Shown: positions 21,118 to 32,430 of the stretch, piece by piece
Layout: each line of letters opens with the position of its first letter
Position numbering within the stretch: the first letter of the stretch is position 1
DNA from: Meconema thalassinum
Lineage: Eukaryota > Arthropoda > Insecta > Orthoptera > Tettigoniidae
Direction: 5' to 3'
Length of the DNA: 64,000 bases
NCBI GenBank assembly: GCA_946902985.2
Contig: OX336388.2
Location: 123,295,894-123,359,893 of the forward strand
The notes under the pieces: model-generated
Seen by the model: only the letters and a program-made list of their open reading frames with translations
The model's database searches: none
Told to the model about the DNA's origin: nothing
Made by a program: the position numbers and the translations under genes

Positions 21118-21945
21118 GCAAGGCTTCATAACTTAACATAACGAAAATGGTTGTTTGGGTAGATTATGTAACAAAATGGGTCTTGGTCACATTGTGGTCG
21201 TTACGTTTCATATCCGGAAGTCAATTGTATCGCATGGTAACGTTATTGGGCCATATAACGTTATTCTGATATTGGTTATCGTAGAAACGAAATAGTATTG
21301 TCCGACAGAAATAACGAAAAATATCCCCTAATACCGTTATTCGGACTAATAACGTTCTTCGGATATCGGTTATCGTAGAAACGAAATACTAGTGCCCACC
21401 TGAAATAACGTTATCGGAATACATATCTCGAAAAATATTCCCCCAATACCGTTATTTGGACTGATAACTTGATTCGAATATCAGTTAACCAAGGAACGAA
21501 ATGGTAGTGCCCGCCTGAAATAACGTTATCGGAATACATATCTCGAAAAATATTCCCCCAATACCGTTATTAGGACTAATAACGTTATTCGGATATTGGT
21601 TATCTCAGGAACGAAATGGTAGTGCTCACTAGGAATAACGTTATTTGAATAGATCTCTCCAAAAATATTCCCCCAATACCGTTATTAGGACTAATAATGT
21701 TATTCGGATATTGGTTTTCTCAGGAACGAAATGGTAGTGCTCACTAGAAATAACGTTATTTGAATAGATCTCTCCAAAAAATGCCCCAATACCGTTATTC
21801 GGACTAATAACGTTATTCGGATATCGGTTATCGCAGGAACGAAATGGTAGTGCTCACTAGAAATAACGTTATTTGAATACATCTATCGAAAAATATTCCC
21901 TCAATACCGTTATTCGGACTAATAACGTTATTCGCATATCGTTTA
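21118..21945. repeat. 115-bp tandem array 1 with ATAACGTTAT palindromes
   Basis: ATACCGTTAT recurs at 21331, 21446, 21561, 21676, 21789 and 21904, a 115-bp spacing (one 113). Each unit has AATAACGTTATT twice. The left flank has AAGGCTTCATAACTTAAC at about 21120, which recurs inverted at the right edge of a second array (52.7-53.5 kb) with the same unit length. The two arrays may be internal repeats of one DNA-transposon family. Confidence 0.9.
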
Positions 21946-22126
21946 TATATTACAAACGGCATCATCGATTGAGAATGGCACCATTTTGATACATTTTGCG
22001 TTGGAGAACTCCATAGAGTAGAAAGAGTGGAAGTGTCACTTTGCGACATACGTCGTGTTAGGTTCTGAGTTTAGCCGCGAGGTTAATAAATACTCGGAAG
22101 TGCTTACCGTGTTGGGGTATTGTATT

Positions 22127-22193
22127 TTTAGCCTACTTTTCACATTTTGCAAAAATGAGGAAAAAGTAGACTTATGAGATCGATCTGGGCAAA

Positions 22194-22224
<31 letters not shown>

Positions 22225-23218
22225 GCATGTCACCCCCTCCCCCTTATCAACACCTAAACGGCTGAAGCACTCAAAACCAAATTTGGTATGAGTAAAGATC
22301 TATATCTGAATATCTCAAGGCCATGAAAACGAAGTCAGTGCTACCAACTGCTGAAAAACCGCAATTGAAATTTGAGCTCCATATTGGATATCTTGGAAGG
22401 TATGCTTGGGAACTATTCCAAAATTGGCACATAATTATATAGATAATAATATTTCAGTTTAATTTCCAGGAGGCCATACATGACAGTGTTGGCAAAATGA
22501 TTCTAAGCATGCTGGTAGGTCAAATTTTTAAATTCATATAACTTCTACACCATCAATTGGATTTCAACCAAATTTCGTATGTAATATGTGTACATAATCA
22601 GATATCACTATGCGTATTCTTAAGAGCAACCAGCTGCTGACAACTGTTGATAATTGCTGTCTCTACTTTTTTACCCTTATATTAATATATCAGAATGCAT
22701 GCAAGCCAACAACTCTAAACTTTTCACACGTATAGTACCTAACATTCTAGATTAATTTGGAGTACCGGTAACTAATATTATGCCAATGCCGCTAACAAGA
22801 TTCTAAGCCTGATGATAGGTTCAATTCTAAAATGCATGTAACTTCTATACAAACAAATGGATTTCGTCCAAAATTGGCCCAACAATAGATCATAATATGT
22901 CAGATTATTTCTGACCAAGACATGCACGACATTGCTGCCAACATGATTTTACGCGTGCTGATAGATCCAATATTTGACTGCATGTAACGTCCATGTTATC
23001 CATTGAACTTCAACCAAATTTTGTATTCTGTACCTTAAGAGATGGAACTATGAATATATTAAGTCACCAGAGCTGCCAACTGTAGTGCAGGTATATTTCG
23101 AACTAATTAGAAATTTTGATATTACCAACTTAATTTCGTCATTAACTTAGATAGTTCCATATAGATTAATCATTGGCATGATTCTTTAAGTTTAAGAAAA
23201 ATAGGCTCCTTAGTTTGT
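22127..23218 (-). mobile_element. Hairpin-tailed repeat family E, copy 2 (inverted, 5'-truncated)
   Basis: This is the reverse complement of 18174-19704. It has the hairpin at 22130-22172, the GTCT repeat, GGGGGAGGGGG-type run, CTAAACGGCTG, and the CAGTTGGCAGC motif in decayed form. It lacks the GCCCGGCTTCGCCCGG start. Keeping the hairpin end and losing the other is what target-primed insertion would give. No protein-coding region. Confidence 0.7.
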
Positions 23219-23225
23219 CACGGAA

Positions 23226-24209
23226 ATGCTTGTTGAACTTGCGAAAGTGGCGAATGTCCGGAAAAACACTCTTAAATGCGCTTTTGAAGAAAGGAACAAC
23301 AGACCGACACCACTTGAAATACATAGGCCTAGGTGGATAGCAAACGACCTGAAGCTTAATAGAGATCAAGTACTAGCGAATCAACTAGACAACGGGGACA
23401 ATTCAGTGTACATTAAATTAGTGTACACCTTACTTTATGAAAACACATTATCTCGACATGAAGGTGTGAAATTCTTCCGGCTAGCTAGCGGTAACACCAC
23501 AAAGATAACTAACTATCACTGCTGAAGACTCTTTGACAAAACGTGTGCGTGTCTGTTTAATCTACCTTCCGAAGTCAACAACAAAAGGCTCTCCCGCGTG
23601 CTTTCTACGTATGGAGTTGTCAAGGACATACGGAACGAGTGCTGGAATGAAGTATACGAATTTTCTGCTGTAAGTAATGGCATACGTATTGTAACAATTG
23701 AACTTAAATACCCCATTCCATCATATTTGACGGTCAATGATAGTAAAGTTCTGTTAAGATATGAAGGACAAGCTAAGTATTGCTTTTATTCTAAAGAAAC
23801 CTCCCACTTACAAATAGACTGTCCGAACAGAAGGAATCGCCCGGTACTTCATGTCAGACAACAAACCTACAGCACGGTGCTGGGCGAGTCTGATGGGAGT
23901 AGTAAGCTAAGCAACACTACCGACATGGAAACTGCAGTACCTTCCCCTGAATATCCAGCCATATCAGAGGCCTTTCATAACATACCCCATTCTACAAACA
24001 CACATAGCATTGCGGAAGTAACTCAACCATCAGATAACATAGCTGAAACATCCCTGACTACTTTACATAGCAATGAAGAGGGAACTGTGACGTCACGATC
24101 GGACAGCACGGGGAAGGGACACACCAGCAGGCAACACAGCAGTCTGTGCAACAGCCAGATACTACTAAGACTTTGGCTGTGTCCCAATACTCAAGTTGTC
24201 TGCTATTGA
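23226..24209 (+). pseudogene. LINE ORF1 (gag-like) protein with one stop
   Basis: One frame runs from ATG 23226 to TGA 24207, broken only by TGA at 23523. The first part has FEERNNRPTPLEIHRPRW and HEGVKFFRLASGNTTKI. After the stop come LPSEVNNKRLSRVLSTYGVV, IELKYPIPSYLTVN, VLLRYEGQAKYCFYSKETSH and IDCPNRR. The order RNA-binding-like fold, PIPSY, then a CCHC-type knuckle (here C-x2-S...H-x4-C, second Cys lost) is typical of Jockey/R1/I-type ORF1 proteins, which bind the element RNA. No ORF2 follows; a TIR element begins inside the end of the frame. Confidence 0.7.
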
Positions 24210-25005
24210 CTAGCTGCTAGGTACTATGTGCTATGTGCTATGCACTACGGAGATTTGGGACATGTCTGCTTGATCACAGCCTCCTTCATAGACTTGTGTT
24301 CTGAAACGCACTGGACTTACATGCTGGTACCAACCAAACCAACACTCAAGATGGCGGTGATCTGCTGCTCCTTGTAAGCTCTTTACGCTTTCATCAGCTG
24401 ATTTAAATAAACAATACCTGAACGATTACGTTCATGGATGCGCCAAGAAGATAACTTTTTAGCCGAGCCCTAATTATGGTTTGTGTTTGGCTGATTAAGA
24501 GAATACAGTTCAGGAGGAAGAGAAGAAGGGCAATCATGATAATAAGGCAGCGGCAAATTGACAATTTGAGACGAGGCCCTTACTGTGCGCCGGAGACCAT
24601 GAACCGAGTTGTCGTTGCAATTCTCAGTCGTGATTACCACAGAACCAAACAACATATTCGCGTGAAAATAATTATCATAACAGAACAAGATATTATGCTT
24701 CCCTCGTGGGTTGTGGTTTGAAGCGTCGAATTTGGCAAAGAATATAGGCCAAGCATAAACTAGATTAAAGTCAAAGACAACCTACAATTTACATAACCTA
24801 CAATTCCGATAAGCTACAATTTCTATAACTTCCTTGTACAAGTCGACAAGTCGGCCAATCTAGCAAGCACTTTCGTTGACGAGCTACTACAGACTTGATT
24901 GCTATGTGCTAAGCAGTATTGGATCACGACTTCTGACGTCACATCCGGTAAAGTAGTCGACTATCTAGTTCACTACGGCTGAAATTGTACTATTGGGACA
25001 CAGCC
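24175..25005. mobile_element. DNA transposon with GGCTGTGTCCCAATA inverted repeats
   Basis: GGCTGTGTCCCAATA at 24175-24189 is exactly reverse-complemented at 24991-25005. It interrupts or abuts the end of the LINE ORF1 frame. The enclosed 81-codon open frame (24476-24721, starting MVCVWLIKRIQFRRKRRRAI) is not a recognised transposase. The terminus style recalls PIF/Harbinger-related or ISL2EU elements, but the short target duplication is not clear. Confidence 0.65.
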
Positions 25006-25558
25006 TAAATGTCCCGATTTTTAGTTTGTAATTCTGACACCACGTAGCAGCACCAAAGTGAGACAATTTCTGTTTTAAGTTTTCTCTTGAATGAAAGCTC
25101 GTATTTGCGATGTCAAAACCACTATGTATACTAGAGTGCAATAGAATTGATATCAATTCAATGCATTTTCCAAAATGTGAAAAACAAAGACGTTACTAGC
25201 AGTTTTTTATATTTCTGCTTAAAATATGAAAAAAATCTGGTAATACGAAAACGGAGATTTATTTCCTGATTCCAATGCATTTTTCATAAATAAATTCGGG
25301 TGAATGGAATCGTCGGCATTAGTTTGGGAATTGTTTTGAAAAGGGTGGTAGGAGTAGCGGCGCGGCTACAAAAGATCTCTAGCGCAAGGAAAATGATGAA
25401 CACGCCGAATTGACGAATACCGTATTGTAGTTCGGCGAGTTACATGTACAAGTGCCTAGGCGTGGAACAATATCTGAGCAATAAAATTATAGTAATGTCA
25501 CGCTTATGTAACGTTGACACAATGTGTTTATACAGATACTTTCTTACTTCCTCAAACA
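25006..25558. other. No gene recognised
   Basis: AT-rich, without recognisable coding or repeat structure. Confidence 0.5.
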
Positions 25559-25762
25559 TTCTTGTTCTTGTTCTTGTTGATAATAATACATTATAGGGGC
25601 TTGGGACATCTTGGTCATCAGTCCCATGTAGTTGACTATGTGTGTTACTGTATTAGAGCCAGGGATGGGGCAGGTGCCCTGAGTCTTCAAGTAAGGTACT
25701 ATCTCGGCATTTACCTGGAGGGAGTGTGTAAAACCCTGCGAAACACAAGACACAACTGAACT
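25559..25762 (-). mobile_element. SINE, minus strand, (AACAAG)n tail
   Basis: Read on the minus strand, the 3' part has ACTACATGGGACTGATGACC, AGATGTCCCAAGCCCCTATA and ends in AACAAG repeats (25559-25580). The same 3' module occurs at 52390-52450. The head is weak and may be lost. Confidence 0.55.
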
Positions 25763-26475
25763 TCAGGTGCAACCACAATGGTTAAGTTGATTGACAGGTG
25801 AACTAGTCAATGAGAGATGTTGGACTGATGACAGTTTCCTAGGTAAAAAATCATAAAGTAAGAAGGAATTTCTGAATGGCAATAAACATCTGCTGTAAGA
25901 AACATTGTTTCAGTTCCTTACCTTTTATTTCGTTCAATACGCCAATAGACAAGCTCTGCTGGGACTTTTCTTCGTTTTCTGTGAGCGTACAACGGAAGTG
26001 GATATTTATGCAGGACGTTTGCACCTAGAGAACATGCGCTTGACTGGCGTCAGTATCTATGGAGACCAATTTTCACAATGGCTACGTCTTACTTTTCCAC
26101 ACAACGCATTGTTTCCATTTGAATTCGAACTCTCTTCTCTGAAAAAAGTTGTCACTGAATAGTTCGTGGTCTTGTACACTTACACTTATATATTAGAAGT
26201 TCAAAAAAAGACTAAACCCATGGCGCGACAGCCGTTGAAGGGCCTAGTTCTACCAAGCAACCGCTGTTCAGCCATGTAGCTTGCAGATTGTGGGGTGACG
26301 TTTAGTCATCCAACTTGTACAGATAAAATATAAGTGAAATCAAAACTGCTCAGTACTTTACACATTCTCTAATGCAAGCGTAAGGAAATATATAATTTCA
26401 AATATAAACTAGGGGAAAAATCTTATGTGTAGAGGTTTTTCTTAGGGCCTGGCTTCCTTTTCTTGGTACAGTACT
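25763..26475. other. No gene recognised; SINE scrap at 26215-26290
   Basis: Mostly unassigned. The segment around 26230 (GAAGGGCCTAGTTCTACCAAGC) resembles the 3' part of the SINE at 29815-30081. Confidence 0.45.
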
Positions 26476-27977
26476 TACTGTCGACCAAAATATTATGTGC
26501 ACTCGAGTTTGAAGGTTGTTTGTGAAGAAACCAATAGACCTACATAAAATCTACTAACATAATCATATTCGTCGTTCTATTTTACGTTAGTTCATGTAGG
26601 TTTGGATATATTTTTTATTGCAGTTGAAACACAAAAGGTGAACGTTTTTAAGCGTGTTTCAACCATGCGTCACATTTAAGAATTATTATCTCACAAACTC
26701 GTCATCAGATCGAATCCAAATTTTAGAACAATATACATTGGAATGTTGTATAACAGGTTTATTAATTTCAATTTTTTGTGTGTTCAAGAACGAAAGTTGT
26801 TATCATTTTTGTAAGGTAACTATTTCTCGGCTCGGGGTCGTTGTAAAATGAAGTTCTTGGTTGCGTTGTAATCCTTATACATCAAAACGTTATGTTGTAT
26901 GACTGTGAAATGAAAATGAAAATCCACAGCCTGCTTCCAGTCTCCGACCGGGTCAGGAATGGAATGAATGAAGTCCCCATCTAGCGGCGAGGATATGGAC
27001 TGTGCCGGCTGCCGAGGCCTGACGCACTCCTATGGGACACATGATTAAATGAATGACAGATGAAATGAAATGATAGTGGAGAGTGTTGCTGGAATGAAAT
27101 TTGACAGGGAAAACTGGAGTACCCGGAGAAAACCCTGTCTGCCTCCGTTTTGTCCAGCACAGATCTCACATGGAGTGACCGGGATTTGAACCACGGACCC
27201 AGCGGTGAGAGGCCGGCGTGCTGCCGCCTAAGCCACGGAGGCTTTGTATGACTGTGAAATACGTAAATTAATTCACTTATTTTATATCGGTTTGTATTTG
27301 TACGGGGAATTAAGACATGGTTCACCAGATAGACGCTCCGGGAAATGCTATACAGCGTTGCTGATATTGAGCCCATCACTTCCGAGCGAAGTGCGCCATG
27401 ACGCGTGATGGAGCCCATCTTGGCAACGCTGTACAGCTTTCACCGGAGCGGCCAACTGGTGAACCATGTCTTAATTCCCCTTACAAATACAAACCGATAT
27501 AAAATAAGTGAATTAATGTATGTATTTCACAATCATACAGCATACCTTTTCGATGTATAAGGATTACAACGCGACCAAGAACTACATTTTCAAACCAACC
27601 CGAGCCGAGAAAAAGTTACCTTACCAAAATGATAACAACTTTGTTTCTTGGCCATACAAAATTCTAAAATTAATGAAACAGTTATATAACATTCCAATGT
27701 ATATTGTGTTAAAATTTGGAATCGATCTGTTGACGGGTTTGTGAGATAATAATTCTTAAATGTGACGCATGGTTGAAACACGCTTAAAAACGGGCTCTTT
27801 TTGTGTTTCAATTGCGATAAGAAATATTAAAATATAAATAAAAAATTCCAAACCAACATGAACTAACGTAAAACAGAACGACGAAAATTATGATGTTATT
27901 GGATGTTATGTAGGTCTATTGGTTACTTCACAAACAACCTTCAGACTCGAGTACACATAATATTTTGGTCGACAGTA
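26476..27977. mobile_element. Giant palindrome (fold-back element), about 1.15 kb without its SINE insert
   Basis: TACTGTCGACCAAAATATTATGTG at 26476 (given in part) is reverse-complemented at the right end (27957-27977). Complementarity continues through both arms (for example AACCATGCGTCACATTTAAG against its complement near 27755) to a centre near 27400, where CCCATCAC faces GTGATGG. The left arm is interrupted by a SINE at 26912-27243. It is nearly a perfect inverted duplication with almost no unique spacer. Confidence 0.88.
26912..27243 (-). mobile_element. tRNA-derived SINE with 17-bp target duplication
   Basis: TTGTATGACTGTGAAAT occurs at 26895-26911 and 27244-27260. Minus-strand reading: head CCTCCGTGGCTTAGGCGGC, then GTGGTTCAAATCCCGGTCAC (B box), a body with CCGGGTACTCCAGTTTTCCC, and a TTTTCATTTTCATTTC tail. 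It interrupts one arm of the palindrome, so it inserted after that formed. Confidence 0.92.
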
Positions 27978-28229
27978 GTCGCAATTCCCCCTGGGATTTA
28001 GGGTATGCCCTTGAATCAGGGCTGACATGCGAAACGAAATGTATGGCTGTGGGGGCGAATATATTTGAATTTCGCCGTGAGCGCGATACTCGGGAGCGAA
28101 ATGATAATGATTGTCGGCGGGAAATTAAATCGAAGCGAAACATAATTCGAAGCGAAATGACGTAGCGAAATCAATGCGAAACTTTTTAGCAACGCGAAAT
28201 TACATTGTGCAATTGAATACAATTTCACT

Positions 28230-28640
28230 CCCGGTGCGAAAAAAAAAATCGTTAGAATCTTTTAATTTCGCTCCCGGCACGAAATACAATTCATTACAGA
28301 CTTTTAATTTCACTCGCGGCGCAAAATAAAATTCGATACGGACTTTTAATTTCGCTTCCGGTGCGAAATAAAATTCGTTGCAGTCTTTTAATTTCACTCC
28401 CGGCACGAAATACAATTCATTACAGACTTTTAATTTTGCTCGCGGCGCAAAATAAAATTCAATACAGACTTTTAATTTCGCATCCGGTGTGAAATAAAAT
28501 TCGTTACAGACTTTTAATTTCACTCCCGGCGCGAAATAAAACTCGGTTACAGACTTTTAATTTCGCTCCCTGCGCGAAATAAAATTCGTTACAGACTTTT
28601 AATATCGCACCCGGCATGAAATAAAATTACCAAATGGTAT
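28230..28640 (-). repeat. 42-bp minisatellite array, left
   Basis: About nine to ten units of GACTTTTAATTTCGCTCCCG plus GCGCGAAATAAAATTCGTTACA (42 bp). Because 42 is a multiple of three, a minus-strand frame stays open with a 14-residue period (KLKVCNEFYFAPG). I treat that as an artefact of the repeat, not a gene. Confidence 0.93.
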
Positions 28641-29560
28641 TTAGTTTCGCCCTCCGATGTGAATTTAAAATGAATGGAACATTTCATTTCGTTGTTGAAA
28701 TTAAAATGTATTCGTTACGAGAGTGAAATTATGTTCGGTGCGATGTTCAAAGTCCTGACGTTGGCAGCAGTAGCAGTCTTATTACCGTTCACCGCCTGCA
28801 CAATCTGCTGAGCTGCAACAGCAACGTGAGTCATTCAATGGTCATCACTCCAGTAGAGGAGAAAGTCAGTGCTATGGCATCAACATCACCATCGTCGTTG
28901 ACTGCACCTCGGACTCGTGGCTGGCCCTCCCTGATGTTCATAACGCAATGGGGCAACAAGTACCTTTACTTGTTCTATAGCGAACAAGAAGACGAATGTG
29001 CTGTGTGGACAGACATTCAAGATAAGTGAAGAACTCCAATTACTATACAAATTGTCAGTTGTAACTCTTCAGTCAGTCAACACTAATTTGCCCAATAACA
29101 GGGAGGTGGTACAATGTATATACAGTAATATGTAAATAACATTACATGTATTTGTTTATGGTCACGATTATAATGCAGCAATTTTAGTGATCTTAAATCT
29201 AATACATGTATTTGTTTTCAGAAGTGTTACTTACATCTTATATACCTTGTACCCCACCCAGTTATCGGGTAAATTAATGTTGACTGACTGAAGAGTTACA
29301 AATAACAGAAAATCGTCTGTGGTAGTACCACGGCGTATAATTATGGGGTTCTGTTTCGGAGGCGGATTACTCGAACAACAGGGTTGAGGGGTCATTCCTC
29401 TCATTTCTACATTCTTTATTCTTACATTTCCGGAAATTTCGGGGGGGGGGGCTTGGCATTCCTTACTACTTCCTTCTTACCCTCAGCACATTTATACTGA
29501 CCATGGCACGAAAGCAAACCCCTGTGCCACGTACAGTATTTCGTTTCGCACTGCAATTAG
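28641..29560. other. Unique interior of the hAT-like element
   Basis: Between the arrays lies non-repeated sequence. At 28743-28811 a 22-codon frame MFKVLTLAAVAVLLPFTACT reads like a signal peptide and then stops. Another frame is open for about 70 codons to near 28990. A captured host fragment is conceivable. A G run is at 29442-29451. Confidence 0.35.
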
Positions 29561-29814
29561 TTTTGCGTCGCCTTTCACTATGTTATTGTGCTTAGAATTA
29601 CATTTTGCTTCCATTTTAATTTTCGCGCTTACAATCAATATCATTTCGCACCCGAATATCACGCTCATGGCGAAATTAAAATGTTAACGCGTCCACAGCC
29701 ATTTTGTTTCGCATGCCAGACCAGATTTAATTTCAGACATGAAATGATATGTTCCATGCATTTTAAATTCACGCCAGGGGCGAAACTAAATGCTGTTTGG
29801 GAATTTTGTGTCAT

Positions 29815-30081
29815 TAAAATAAACCGTGGCACTACAACCCATGAAAGGCCTAGGCCTACCAAGCGATCGCTGCCCAGGCATCTGCAGATATTGGTCAGCG
29901 CATCGGGTTCCCTCGGCCGTTAATCTTGGTTTTCGTGGCTTTCAGACAGCTACTCTCGAGGCTGAGTGCACCCCGTTCCAACCCACACGTCCGTTTCTAA
30001 AATCACTAACGGAGCCGGGAATCGAACCCGGGGCCTCCAAGTGAGAAGGAGGCACGCTATCCCCAACACCATGGGGACAGC
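29815..30081 (-). mobile_element. tRNA-derived SINE inside the hAT-like element
   Basis: Minus strand: GTCCCCATGGTGTTGGGGAT head, GCCCCGGGTTCGATTCCCGG (B box), then a body to about 29820. The flanks AATTTTGTGTCAT (29802-29814) and AATTTTTGTCAT (30082-30093) are an imperfect target duplication. The SINE inserted into the sequence before the right-hand 42-bp array. Confidence 0.8.
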
Positions 30082-30099
30082 AATTTTTGTCATACCAGG

Positions 30100-30745
30100 A
30101 GCAAAATTAACAGTCGTTGAAAATGTTATTTCACGCCGGGAGCAAAATTAAGAGACTGCAGCGGTTTTCATTTCGTGCCAGGAGCGAAATGAAAAGTCTT
30201 ATATCGAATTTTATTTGAGGCCAGGAGCAAAATTAAAAGTCTGTAAAGAATTTTATTTCGAGCCGGGAGCGAAATTAAAAGTCTGTAATAAATGTTATTT
30301 CGAGCCGGGGGCGAAATTGAAAGTCTGGAACGAATTTTATTTCGTGCCCGGAGTGAAATTGAAAGTCTGTATTATTATTATTTTTTATTTCGCGCCGGAA
30401 GCGAATTTAAAAGACTAACGGATTTTATTTCACGCCAAGAGCGAATTCTTTAATGAATTTTATTTCACGCCAGGAGCAAAGTTAAAAGTCTGTTAAGAAT
30501 TATGTTTGTAGCCGGGAGCGAAATTAAAAGTCTGTAACGGATTTTATTTCACGCTGGGAGCGAAATTTAAAGTCCGGTACGAATTTTATTTCGCACCGGG
30601 GGCGAAATTAAAAGTCAGTAATGCATTTTATTTCGCGCCGGAAGCGAAATTAAAAGACTAATGAATTTTATTTCGCCCCTGCAGCGAAATTAAAATTCTG
30701 TTACTAATTTTATTTCGCTCCAGGAGTGAAATTTTATTCCTTTGA
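30100..30745 (+). repeat. 42-bp minisatellite array, right (inverted relative to the left)
   Basis: About 14 decayed units of the same 42-bp repeat as 28230-28640, in reverse orientation (ATTTTATTTCGCGCCGGGAG plus CGAAATTAAAAGTCTGTAACGA). Together the arrays form a large inverted repeat inside one element. The plus-strand open frame at 30215-30418 is the mirror of the left-array artefact. Confidence 0.93.
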
Positions 30746-30816
30746 ACAATTTAATTTCGCGACGCTAATTTAAATCGAGAATACATTTCGTTTTGCATGC
30801 CAGTCCTGCCTTGAAT

Positions 30817-31263
30817 CGGTTTTGTTGGTGGCTACATTTTTCACCTAAAATGTAAAACTAAATGCACTTGATGACCGTAATGCTCTCCATCAGTCGTACC
30901 TATATGTACATCGTACATGTATATGATCTACCAGAGATACTGCCCAAAAATAAATTGCCGAAAATAGAACACCTAACGAACACTAAAAATAATAGTGTTG
31001 CAGGTAAAATAAACTAAGTGAAAGTAATTAAAGGGATCGATGAACTAAAAGCAGGAAAAACAACATAGAAAATTAGAAGTCGTAAGTACAAACTGGTAAA
31101 ATTTCAAAGGATCACTCAGAAATATCCAGAACTGAACAATAATTCAGAACTAGCCATCACAGTCACAGTCAATCGCAACATCGGACTAGCTGCTCAGGAA
31201 TCCCATACCGTCAGGTGAGGGGTAAGGTCATCACTCTCTCACTTGACTTTCACTCCCCTTTCC
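30817..31263. other. No gene recognised
   Basis: AT-rich flank of the hAT-like element. Nothing supportable. Confidence 0.5.
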
Positions 31264-31841
31264 TGCTGCTGCGGTGGCCTTGGTCGAGCTTTTGGCGCGC
31301 CGTGGCCGCCTGCTTTAAGCGTGTGTACAATCCTGTATGAAATATTACCTTATAAAAGATGCTGGAAGTGTCGTCCTTCCTGGGTTATACAGGCATTGTA
31401 TCCGGTAACCACATTTTGGCTCATGCGAGTGAGTTCTGCCACTGTAATGTTTCTGATTTTGTATTTTATGTTCTTTATTGAGCACTGAGTCAGTAGGCCT
31501 AGTGGCAAACTTATTTACAATTACGTGAATCTGTGCTAGTGAAGGTGACACTTCATCAGGAAATTTCTGAACTTACCCACCGGGCCGAATCGTACTTAAA
31601 ATGAGTTTTACATACAAAAATACGATGTTGCAATGATAACTGTCTCAACATGTTACCATCTGAGGTTCAGACTGGCGACTGACAACACCTGCACGCGTAT
31701 TGCAAGGTCAAGTTTGTACTATGCGCGCGCTTTCAATACTACAGCAGGGGGCCGTGGCGCGCCAGAAACTCGGCCTAGCCCGCTGCAGTAGCGAATAACA
31801 AAACCGCCGCTCGTCGTTCTTACTTAATATGAAAGACCCTA
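31264..31841 (-). mobile_element. Mariner-like element, copy of 7282-7909, inverted
   Basis: It matches element B in reverse orientation (GTGGCCTTGGTCGAGC..., TTAAGCGTGTGTACAATCCT, ..., GTTCTTACTTAATATGAAAGACCCTATA in shorter pieces). The left terminal repeat is missing and the right end is kept. The minus-strand frame 31345-31551 preserves SLAQIHVIVNKFATR and SVLNKEHK from the transposase N-terminus. Confidence 0.75.
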
Positions 31842-32430
31842 TATGTAAACCATAGAGTTATGTACTATTAGATGACTATTATTGCGTAGGTTCATTATTC
31901 AAACGTTGACTTCTATCGCATGATTGGGACACAAGAAATAAAAAAAATAAAAAAATTGCCCAGCTGCCATCTTGAGTGTATGTAAACAATTTAACAAAAT
32001 TAGATATCAGTTCATTACAATGTATATAAACAATTGCTGTACCAAGTTTCATTGCGTTCGGATGGTTAAATCACCAGAAAAGTCTATTTAAATGTTCAAA
32101 TTCACTTGGCCGCCATGTTCGTTTTGTAGTTAACAGGTTTATGAAAGTCACTTAAGTGACTTTTATCACCGTACAAAATTTCAGGGTGATATCGAGGACA
32201 GTTTCGGAGATATAGAATGCCAGTGAGATATTTCGCACAGCCACCATGTTGAATTGGTGAAACATAATAAGCTTTGAAGGGCTCGATCGGGGTCGGACAA
32301 AAGAGTAGGCCTACTATGACCTTACCGAATTTCATTAAAATCGCTCCAGCCGCTTAGATTTTATTAGGTGGGGTGTGGGGGAAGAGGGGGGAGGGGGTGG
32401 GGGTGCACACCAAAGCCCGGCGTAGGTGCG
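31842..32430 (+). mobile_element. Hairpin-tailed repeat family D, copy 1 (tail lost)
   Basis: It shares with 35105-36597 the words GTTATGTACTATTAGATGA, CGCATGATTGGGACACAAGA, TTTCATTGCGTTCGGATGGT, GCCACCATGTTGAATTGGTGA and GCTCCAGCCGCTTAG. It ends in a G-rich run (to 32405) without the terminal hairpin. Confidence 0.7.

Larger units (their letters stand above)
28017..30808. mobile_element. Composite hAT-like element (2792 bp)
   Basis: It begins CAGGGCTGACATGCGAAACG and its right end is the complement of CAGGACTGGCATGCAAAACG. CCTTGAAT is a perfect 8-bp target duplication (28009-28016, 30809-30816). A third terminus-like sequence lies inside (about 29692-29723), and 28030-28160 is complementary to 29565-29720, so a 1.7-kb long-TIR unit is embedded in the larger one. 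It holds two 42-bp arrays in opposite orientation and a SINE. No transposase frame, so it is non-autonomous. Confidence 0.85.

Noticed and set aside
24476..24721. Transposase gene in the TIR element
   Set aside because: The 81-residue Arg-rich frame has no recognisable DNA-binding or catalytic motif.
28200..28523. 107-residue protein with a 14-residue repeat, mirrored at 30215-30418
   Set aside because: The period is 42 bp, a multiple of three, so frames stay open. The units are equally decayed at all codon positions as far as I can see, and the arrays lie in a non-coding element.
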